The translations under genes were made by a program, and so were the position numbers. The notes beneath the pieces were generated by a model. It had not been told where the DNA came from, made no database searches, and saw only the letters and a program-made list of their open reading frames with translations. A stretch of 11,759 nt of DNA from Candidatus Latescibacterota bacterium (lineage in GTDB: Bacteria; Latescibacterota; UBA2968; UBA8231), in the NCBI GenBank assembly GCA_022827165.1, contig JAJDTN010000035.1:1-11759 (forward strand). Direction: 5' to 3'. The stretch's first letter is position 1, and each line of letters begins with the position of its first letter. This document shows, one piece after another, positions 6,299 to 11,759 of the stretch.

Positions 6299-7546
6299 AT
6301 GCAGACGATCACCGTATCCCGCAACGACGAGATCTACGAGGCCTTCGCCGACGTGGCGCAGGCCGCCGACGGCACCCTGGTCTGCACCTACCGGGAGAGC
6401 ATGGGCCACAGCTCCCGCCCGTTCTCGCGCGTCATCGTGCGGCGCAGCTTCGACCGCGGCCTCACCTGGGGCCCCCGCCAGGTGGTGGTTGAGCGCACCG
6501 AGGAGGAGACGGCCCGGGGGCTGGGCCGGCTCAACTGCTCGCGCATCGCCGCCTGCGGCGACGGCACCCTTCTGCTCGTCGTCGACCTGCTGCTGAGGGA
6601 GACCTTCGACGAGTACCTGGAGCCGCGTCCGTGCATGAACCTGCTGCTGCGCAGCCGCGACCACGGGGCCACCTGGGAGGGGCCGGAGGAGACCGGCCTC
6701 AGCGAGGGCATCGTCCCCTCGATCAAGGAGCTGTCCGACGGCAGCCTGATCATCGGCGTCACCGAGCAGTGGCCGGGTCCCAAGGGGATGGAGGACTACC
6801 TGGAGGTGCCGACCTGCTTCCTGTCGGGCGACCAGGGCCGCACCTGGGACGGCCCCTTCAAGATCCCGGATCCCGAGGGGTCGCCCTGGACCGGGCGCCC
6901 CTGGCGCCTGAACGAGGGGGACTTCGCCGAGATGGACGACGGCACCCTGATCTGCTACCTGCGCGAGGACGGCGAGGGGTTGAGCGGCTGGAAGAGCTTC
7001 TCCCGGGACGGCGGCCGTACCTGGTCGACGCCGGTGCGCACCCACATGATGCACTGCCTCGGCCGCCCCTCGGTGGGCCGCCTGCGGTCTGGCGAGGTGG
7101 CCGTCACCTACCGGGTTTCCTGCGGCCTCTCCACCTCCCTCGGCCTCTACGTGGAGACCCCGGCCGAGGCCCTGCGCGGCGCCCCCGAACGGGCGGACGC
7201 GCCGGCCGACCCGGAGCAGTACCAGGGCGATACCGGGGCGCGCTTCGCCTTTCTCGACAACGACCGCGCCCTGTCGGCCGACAGCGGCTACTCGGGATGG
7301 GTGCAGCTGCCCGACGGCGCCCTCTACGTGGTCAACTACGTCACCGACGACGCCCCCCGCGCCCACATCCGCGGCTACCGCGTCGACCGCGAAGACTGGT
7401 ACCTCTTTCCCGAGGGAGCGGTCCGCGCCAACCACCCCCTGTCGGCCAACCCCCGCTACTACGAGAAGGCCCAGCAGATGGCCCGCGAGCAGCAGCAGTG
7501 GGTCGACGGGCAGGACTGGTCGCGTCGGGTGCCCACGCAGAAATAG
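6299..7546 (+). CDS. Sialidase-like BNR/Asp-box beta-propeller protein
   Basis: A 415-residue six-bladed-propeller-type protein (BNR_2/sialidase-like). Four Asp-box motifs are visible: SFDRGLTW (50-57), SRDHGATW (119-126), SGDQGRTW (176-183) and SRDGGRTW (235-242). Each is linked to a repeated blade strand such as DGTLVCTYRE (24-33) or DGTLICYLRE (214-223). Asp boxes are structural turns, so they show the fold rather than the activity. The RIP arginine motif of true exo-sialidases is not seen near the N-terminus, which reads NDEIYEAFADV, and there is no signal peptide. Sialidase activity is therefore uncertain; another glycan-acting or binding role is possible. The start is well constrained: an in-frame TAG at 6287-6289 lies just upstream of ATG 6299. 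No Shine-Dalgarno is evident. It is divergent from the PhyH gene and convergent with the ankyrin operon. Confidence 0.85.
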   Translation: MQTITVSRNDEIYEAFADVAQAADGTLVCTYRESMGHSSRPFSRVIVRRSFDRGLTWGPRQVVVERTEEETARGLGRLNCSRIAACGDGTLLLVVDLLLRETFDEYLEPRPCMNLLLRSRDHGATWEGPEETGLSEGIVPSIKELSDGSLIIGVTEQWPGPKGMEDYLEVPTCFLSGDQGRTWDGPFKIPDPEGSPWTGRPWRLNEGDFAEMDDGTLICYLREDGEGLSGWKSFSRDGGRTWSTPVRTHMMHCLGRPSVGRLRSGEVAVTYRVSCGLSTSLGLYVETPAEALRGAPERADAPADPEQYQGDTGARFAFLDNDRALSADSGYSGWVQLPDGALYVVNYVTDDAPRAHIRGYRVDREDWYLFPEGAVRANHPLSANPRYYEKAQQMAREQQQWVDGQDWSRRVPTQK

Positions 7547-7584
7547 GGTTTCCCAACGCCCGAGGGTGATCGGCGGGTACGCAG

Positions 7585-7815
7585 GTCGGGAGCACTCCGA
7601 GGTCCGGCGGGCGCGGCAACCTGATTGCGGACTTCCGGTCGAGGCCGTCCATGCGTCCCCCGGAGCAGGGGGAAAATCCGAAGGCTGGCCCGATGCCCGG
7701 TGCTACCGGTCGAGGCCGTCCTGTGTCCCCCGGAGCAGGGCAATCCGAGGCCCCGCGAAAGCTGAACCCGATGGCGGCGCTACCGGTCGAGGCCGTCCAG
7801 GTGTCTGCGGAGCAG
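7585..7815. repeat. Degenerate tandem array derived from the 3' end of the ankyrin gene
   Basis: The 233 bp spacer between the Asp-box gene and the ankyrin gene is largely filled by tandem copies of one unit. The 16-mer CCGGTCGAGGCCGTCC occurs exactly three times, at 7635-7650, 7706-7721 and 7783-7798, each followed by a similar stretch containing CGGAGCAG. Unit lengths are 71 and 77 bp. The third copy (7783-7815) is the last codons of the ankyrin gene, read on the minus strand as LLRRHLDGLDR. The middle copy would read LLRGTQDGLDR and then TAG in the same way; the first has a one-base insertion. The units also share the post-stop spacer (a CATCGGG-type stretch). A fourth, more degraded partial copy seems to occupy about 7585-7634. 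This indicates tandem duplication of the gene tail followed by decay. Copy A can form a TCCCCC/GGGGGA hairpin (about 7656-7673), but it lacks a terminator T-run. Confidence 0.8.
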
Positions 7816-9135
7816 AATGGCCACGTCCCCGGCGCCTTCCCGCTCCGCCAGGTCCAGCGGCGTGTCGCCGTTGGCATTCCCCAGGGTTGGATCGGCGCCG
7901 GCCGCCAGAAGCCGCCGCGTGCTCTCCAAGTTTCTGCGCGCGTGATGGAGCGGCGTGTTGTCCATCGCCTCCGGTGCGCGCACGTTCGGGTCCGCGCCGG
8001 CGTCGATCAGCAGTTGCACCGACTGCGGGTTCTCCGCCGCCACCCAGTGCAGGGCCGCGCGCCCGCCGATGGCGTCGGGATTGCCGCCGTGGGCCAGGAT
8101 CAGATTCAGGCAGGCCGGCACCCGGTTGCGCCAGGCGGCGGCGAGGACCGCCTTGTCCGTGACTTCCGCGCCGTGCTCGACGAGCAGACGGCAGGACTCG
8201 GTGTCGTCCCTGCCCGCGGCCCGGGAGAGGGCGTCGCCGGCGTTCGGGTCGGCGCCGGCGGCAAGCAGCAGCCCCAGGGTGCCGTGGCTGCCGACGGCGA
8301 CGGCGAAGTCGACGGGAGTCCTGCCGTCCCCGAGCCGCTCGTTGGCGCGGGACGGGGCGGCCTGCAGAAGCGCCCTGAGCCGGGACACGTCATTCAGAGC
8401 CGCCGCGGTGAACACGTCGACCTCGAGGCCGCGCTCGATGAGGGCTTCCACCAGCACCCGGCCGGTCTCCCGCATGCCTTCGCGGGCGTTCCGCTTCAAC
8501 TGCTCCGCCCCTGCCAGCATGAGCGTGCAGCCCCGCTCGTCCCGGCGCTGGAGGAGCCCGGGATCCTCGTCCACCAGCGCGATCACACGATCGGTCAACC
8601 CGGCGCGGACGAGCATCCAGGGCGTCGCCGCCGCTCCGTGCTGCACGAGCAGGTCGACCCGGTCCGTCCGCCCGTGGTTCGCCGCCTGCATCAGGGCCGC
8701 CGTGCCCTGATCGCCGGTCACATCGGCGCCCGCCTCCAGCAGCAGACGCATCTTCTCCGGACCGCCCTCCCAGGCGGCGATGACGATCGGCGCGCAGTGG
8801 CCCGTGTTGACGTTGTGGCCCATGGCATCGGGATCGGCGCCGTGCTCCAGGAGGAGGCGGACCACCTCCACGCTCCGCGGCGGCTCGCCACGCGGGTCGA
8901 GGAAACTGTTGGCCGCCAGGTGGAGGGCCGTCGAGGTCTGCTCCGTCAGGGGCTCGCGCAACTCCGTCTCGAAGGCCCGGCCGCGGAGATTCATCGCCTT
9001 GTCGCTGACGCGGGCCTCGGTCAGGGCGGGATTGGCCTCGAGACAGGCGCGCAGGGCGTCCAGGTCGAGATCCCTCACGGCGGCGAACCAGGTGGCCCGC
9101 TCGGCGTGGGAGAAGGCCGCATCCGCGTCCCTCAC
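7780..9135 (-). CDS. Ankyrin-repeat protein (second of a coupled pair)
   Basis: A 451-residue ankyrin-repeat protein, probably cytoplasmic since no signal peptide or membrane span is seen. Ankyrin signatures are spread through it: VEVVRLLLEHGADPDAMG, KMRLLLEAGADVTGDQGTAA, GTLGLLLAAGADPNAGDA, SCRLLVEHGAEVTD, SVQLLIDAGADPNV and, near the C-terminus, DNTPLHHARRN and STRRLLAAGADPTLGNANG. Some repeats lack the TPLH turn, so the solenoid is divergent in its middle. Ankyrin solenoids bind proteins; no enzymatic domain is visible. The GTG start at 9135 overlaps the TGA of the upstream ankyrin gene and follows a perfect AAGGAGG (9140-9146) at 4 bases. That defines the start although the frame stays open upstream. 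Its stop (7780-7782) lies inside the tandem array built from copies of its own 3' end. The partner and role are unknown. Confidence 0.88.
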   Translation of the reverse strand: MRDADAAFSHAERATWFAAVRDLDLDALRACLEANPALTEARVSDKAMNLRGRAFETELREPLTEQTSTALHLAANSFLDPRGEPPRSVEVVRLLLEHGADPDAMGHNVNTGHCAPIVIAAWEGGPEKMRLLLEAGADVTGDQGTAALMQAANHGRTDRVDLLVQHGAAATPWMLVRAGLTDRVIALVDEDPGLLQRRDERGCTLMLAGAEQLKRNAREGMRETGRVLVEALIERGLEVDVFTAAALNDVSRLRALLQAAPSRANERLGDGRTPVDFAVAVGSHGTLGLLLAAGADPNAGDALSRAAGRDDTESCRLLVEHGAEVTDKAVLAAAWRNRVPACLNLILAHGGNPDAIGGRAALHWVAAENPQSVQLLIDAGADPNVRAPEAMDNTPLHHARRNLESTRRLLAAGADPTLGNANGDTPLDLAEREGAGDVAILLRRHLDGLDR

Positions 9136-10253
9136 GGCGCCTCCTTCAGGAACCTGCACCCGAACCTCGCCAGCTGCATCGCCGTCCGGCCCGCGGGCGT
9201 CTCGATCGAGGTGTCGGCCCCGAGGACGATCAGGATCTCCGCCGCCTCGACCTGGCCCGTGTAGGTCGACCTGTGCAGCGGCGTGCGCCCCTTCGAGTCG
9301 GGCCAGTCCAGGTCGGCGCCGCGGGCGGCCAGCAGCCAGATCATCTCCGTGAGTCCCCACTCGGCGGCCAGATGCAGCGGCGTGCGGTCGGTTTCGGTGA
9401 CGGCATCGACCTCGGCTCCCTCCGCCAGCAGCCACGCCGCGCAGCGCCCGGCATCGCCCCGCACCGCCCAGTGGAGCGGCGTCATGCCGGCCTCGTGGCG
9501 GTCCGTGACCGCCGCCTCGCCGCTCTCCACCAGTTCCCTCGCACGGGCCAGGTCGTCCCGGCCGCAGGCGGAGAAGATGTCGTAGTACGCCCCGCGCTCC
9601 AGCAGGAACTCGGCGAAGCCCATCCGCCGGCTCCACAGCTCCGGATTGTGCCAGGGGGCGAAGGCGCCGTCGAAGGGCGGCGCCACCGCGTCCTGCAGCA
9701 CCGTCCGGCCACGCTCGCCGTTGCCGGTCATCTCGGCTTCCGGATCGCCCCCGTACTCGAGGATGAACTCCGCCACCTCGCGCGGCTTGCCGACGCACCC
9801 GTAGAGCAGGGTCGCGCGGCCGGGGATGCCCCGGGGCTTGGCGTTGACCACGTTGGCGTTCGAGACCCCGGCGTCGAAGAGCGTCCGAAGGGACTGCAGG
9901 TTGCCGTTGGCGAAGGCCCGGAAGACCGGGTGGTACTCTTGCCGGCGGTCCATCCCGGTCTGGCAGTCGTACAGCTCGTCGACGCCCTGCTCCAGCAGGA
10001 ACCGCACCGCGTCGTGGGTCCCGTGGTAGACGGTGGCCGGCACCAGAGCCAGCGGTCCGACGGTGGTGAGCAGAGAGGGGTCCTCCTTCAGCAGCGACCT
10101 CATCCGGGGCACGTCGCACTCGGCGTGGCTGTCGTCGCTCGCGTCGTGGGCGGCGGCGGTGACGAATTCCCGCTCACGGCGGGTCAGCTTGCGGCCCTCG
10201 CGCCGCTCGAAGGCGGCCTCTACCCGGATCCTCACTCTCTCGGCGGAGTCCAC
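9132..10253 (-). CDS. Ankyrin-repeat protein (first of a coupled pair)
   Basis: A 373-residue protein with a divergent N-terminal two thirds and clear ankyrin repeats at the C-terminus: GMTPLHWAVRGDAG with WLLAEGAEVDAV (about 255-287), RTPLHLAAEWGL with WLLAARGADLDW (288-319), RTPLHRSTYTGQ with ILIVLGADTSIE (320-352), and a final capping half repeat. Earlier stretches such as AVRFLLEQGVDEL and EVAEFILEYGGDPEAE show that the solenoid probably starts near residue 50. The first 40 residues are charged and helical-looking (ERREGRKLTRREREF). No signal peptide is present. The GTG at 10253 has AGGAGG (plus coordinates 10264-10269) 10 bases upstream; a later GTG at codon 7 is an alternative. It sits 60 bases after the lipoprotein gene and its TGA overlaps the next ankyrin GTG, so the two ankyrin proteins are probably made together. 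Function unknown. Confidence 0.86.
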   Translation of the reverse strand: MDSAERVRIRVEAAFERREGRKLTRREREFVTAAAHDASDDSHAECDVPRMRSLLKEDPSLLTTVGPLALVPATVYHGTHDAVRFLLEQGVDELYDCQTGMDRRQEYHPVFRAFANGNLQSLRTLFDAGVSNANVVNAKPRGIPGRATLLYGCVGKPREVAEFILEYGGDPEAEMTGNGERGRTVLQDAVAPPFDGAFAPWHNPELWSRRMGFAEFLLERGAYYDIFSACGRDDLARARELVESGEAAVTDRHEAGMTPLHWAVRGDAGRCAAWLLAEGAEVDAVTETDRTPLHLAAEWGLTEMIWLLAARGADLDWPDSKGRTPLHRSTYTGQVEAAEILIVLGADTSIETPAGRTAMQLARFGCRFLKEAP

Positions 10254-10313
10254 TTCGTCGGTTCCTCCTCGGTCGAAATCGCGTCCGGCGGCCGCCGCAA
10301 GGCCCGGCCCGTC

Positions 10314-11705
10314 TCAGCGGAACAGCAGCAGGCCGAAGTCGTCCGGATTGTGGGCGTCGGACCCGAAGGTGCGGACCCACTGCGTGTACTCGCGCCCGCG
10401 GAAGGTCCGTATGAAGTTGAACCCCCAGACCGTCCCGGGCTTCGGCCGGGGAAACTGCGGCTGGCCGAACTCCAGCCGGTATTCGAGCGACCACAGGTCC
10501 TCCCCCACGTGGGCGGCGGCCTCGCCGTCGGCGTCCCAGGCCCTTTCCTCGTCACGGACGGACCGGTCGCTCTTGACGAGGTACCTGTCCGATACCACCC
10601 CCATCGAATTGACCCCGGTGTGCACGTAGTTCATCCGGTCGAGGTTCGCGTCGATGAAGAGCTCCACCATGTCATCCCGCCAGATCGCCCCGTCGTGACC
10701 GTGATCCCCGACGACGATGCTGTCGGGATGGGCGTCGAACCCCCGGAAGCCGATGAAGAGAGCCTCGGACGTGTAGCCCACGAGGAACTCGGTCCGCAGA
10801 TCGGAGGCCACGGCGGCGTTGTGGCCGCGGCTGAACTGGTAGAAGGTGTCGGCGCGCGCCGCCTCCGCCCACACGCTCTCGTCGAGCCGTCCGTCGATGC
10901 GCGGCTCCGACCGCAACCGGGGAATGTCCAGGAGCATGCCGTGCCGCCGCAGGCACTCCAGGCCTTCGTCCGTCCGGCCGTTGTCGTAGAGGTGCCGGCC
11001 CAGCCGGTAGTTGGCCCGCTTGCCGCCGGGCCAGGCGGCGACGGCCTGGCGGTAGAGATCCAGCGCCAGGACCAGGTCGGCTTCCAGCTCGGCCTTGCGG
11101 GCGGCGTCCAACAGCTCGTCCACGGCGCCGGCGAGTCGAATCCGCGCCTCCATCCGGGTCCCGATGTGGGCGGACCCCGCCAGCCTCAGCGCCGAGGCGC
11201 GGGCGCGCTCCTCCAGGGTCTCGTCCAGTCCGTCGAGACGGTCCAGGGCCAGGAGGCACTCATACAGAACCGAAGCATCCGACTCCGTCTCCAGGGCCTG
11301 CACGAGGGCGCCCGCGGCCTCGACGCGCCCCTGAACCCCCAGCCCCCGGGCGATGCGCGCGCGGACCTCGGGGTCGCCGTCGGTGAGCAGGTGTTGCTCC
11401 AGACGGGGCACGATGCGTCCGTCCCCGACCCGCGTCATCAGGCTCAGCATGACGTCGACCAGGTGGGGCCGGGCCGCGTCCCGGGCGGGGTCCTCCAGGG
11501 CGGCCAGCAGCGGCGTCACGGCGCGGTCGGTGGCCAGCAGCAGCTCCTGGCGCGCCGATTCCCGCTCCTCGGGATCCTCGAGCTGCTCGACCAGGTCGTC
11601 GAGACTCGGTCCGCAGGCCGCAAGACCCAGGGCCTGCAGCAGGACCAGGGGCCACCTGTATCCCCGCTTGTTGAAGAGTCGATCGCACATGCGGACGAGG
11701 TCCAC
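10314..11705 (-). CDS. Lipoprotein with HEAT/TPR-like helices and a C-terminal CBM9-like domain
   Basis: A 463-residue predicted lipoprotein. The N-terminus has Arg/Lys residues, a hydrophobic segment WPLVLLQALG, and the lipobox LAAC with Cys31 followed by Gly, so it should be anchored on the periplasmic or outer face of a membrane. Residues of about 35-200 form HEAT-like helical pairs (VTPLLAALEDP, GDPEVRARIARGLG). About 205-255 looks TPR-like (ALDLYRQAVAAWPGGKRANY). From about 268 to the end is a beta-sandwich resembling carbohydrate-binding family 9, starting RIDGRLDESVWAEA and including EFLVGYTSEALFIGFRGFD and DDMVELFIDANLD. Binding of a glycan or cell-surface polymer is inferred from the family. 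The GTG start at 11705 has GAGGG 6 bases upstream; the ATG at codon 6 is an alternative that also keeps the signal intact. First gene of the three-gene minus-strand operon in this window. Confidence 0.82.
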   Translation of the reverse strand: MDLVRMCDRLFNKRGYRWPLVLLQALGLAACGPSLDDLVEQLEDPEERESARQELLLATDRAVTPLLAALEDPARDAARPHLVDVMLSLMTRVGDGRIVPRLEQHLLTDGDPEVRARIARGLGVQGRVEAAGALVQALETESDASVLYECLLALDRLDGLDETLEERARASALRLAGSAHIGTRMEARIRLAGAVDELLDAARKAELEADLVLALDLYRQAVAAWPGGKRANYRLGRHLYDNGRTDEGLECLRRHGMLLDIPRLRSEPRIDGRLDESVWAEAARADTFYQFSRGHNAAVASDLRTEFLVGYTSEALFIGFRGFDAHPDSIVVGDHGHDGAIWRDDMVELFIDANLDRMNYVHTGVNSMGVVSDRYLVKSDRSVRDEERAWDADGEAAAHVGEDLWSLEYRLEFGQPQFPRPKPGTVWGFNFIRTFRGREYTQWVRTFGSDAHNPDDFGLLLFR

Positions 11706-11720
11706 GGAGATCCCTCATGG

Positions 11721-11752
11721 AGCCGGGGCCCCTTGAACGCGGGCCCCCGGCT
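11721..11752. other. GC-rich hairpin upstream of the lipoprotein gene
   Basis: AGCCGGGGCCC (11721-11731) pairs with GGGCCC, one bulged C, then CGGCT (11741-11752). This gives an 11 bp stem with a 9-base loop, 16 bases upstream of the lipoprotein GTG. There is no T-run after it on the minus strand. It may be the terminator or 3' stabiliser of a gene outside the window, or a leader structure of the lipoprotein mRNA. The pairing is seen directly; the role is open because the upstream context is cut off. Confidence 0.5.
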
Positions 11753-11759
11753 GCACACA

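Noticed and set aside
7656..7675. Stem followed by AAAA taken as an intrinsic terminator
   Set aside because: For a plus-strand terminator the stem should be followed by T residues, and on the minus strand the T-run precedes the stem. The polarity is wrong in both directions.
7635..7815. Regularly spaced 16-mers resembling a small CRISPR array
   Set aside because: The sequences between the 16-mers are themselves similar, the 16-mers are too short, one copy lies inside coding sequence, and no cas genes are present. Tandem duplication of the gene tail explains it better.
9136..10119. Upstream extension of the second ankyrin frame, giving a 779-residue protein
   Set aside because: The extension is low-complexity and out of frame with the first ankyrin gene. 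AAGGAGG before GTG 9135 marks the real start.

Overview
The window is about 11.8 kb of very GC-rich DNA (roughly 70 percent by eye). It is densely coding, with short spacers and frequent GTG starts. It mixes Gfo/Idh/MocA oxidoreductases, a xylose-isomerase-like TIM barrel, a phytanoyl-CoA-dioxygenase-type enzyme, an Asp-box beta-propeller, ankyrin proteins and a lipoprotein with a CBM9-like domain. That mix resembles environmental Latescibacterota, Poribacteria, Planctomycetota or related FCB/PVC lineages. This placement is an inference from gene content only; there is no rRNA or other marker in the window.

Left part (1-4287, minus strand): a four-gene operon. It is transcribed right to left as Gfo/Idh/MocA oxidoreductase, glycoside-hydrolase-like TIM barrel with a C-terminal beta-rich region, class A beta-lactamase-fold serine hydrolase, and sugar isomerase/epimerase-like TIM barrel (cut by the window edge). 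The last three are joined by 4-base GTGA stop/start overlaps. None of the four has a visible signal peptide, so they look like a cytoplasmic set acting on an imported sugar derivative or glycoside.

Middle (4288-7546): a second, divergently transcribed Gfo/Idh/MocA oxidoreductase starts only 48 bp away. It runs tail to tail, with a 56 bp coding overlap, into a minus-strand Fe(II)/2-oxoglutarate dioxygenase-family gene whose expected HxD metal motif reads HTG. That gene is divergent from a plus-strand four-Asp-box sialidase-like propeller. The first seven genes look like a small carbohydrate-derivative catabolic island. A pairing of Gfo/Idh/MocA enzymes with an isomerase-like TIM barrel would fit oxidation-dependent processing of a sugar or glycoside, but the substrate cannot be read from sequence.

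Right part (7547-11759): a convergent spacer carries a degenerate tandem array made of copies of the 3' end of the neighbouring ankyrin gene plus its post-stop spacer. Beyond it is a second minus-strand operon: a lipoprotein with helical repeats and a CBM9-like domain, then two ankyrin-repeat proteins joined by another GTGA overlap. A GC-rich hairpin lies upstream of the lipoprotein at the right edge.

No tRNA, rRNA, CRISPR array, insertion sequence or integrase was seen. The most noteworthy points are the HTG site of the dioxygenase homologue, the signal-less beta-lactamase-fold protein inside a sugar operon, and the gene-tail tandem array.
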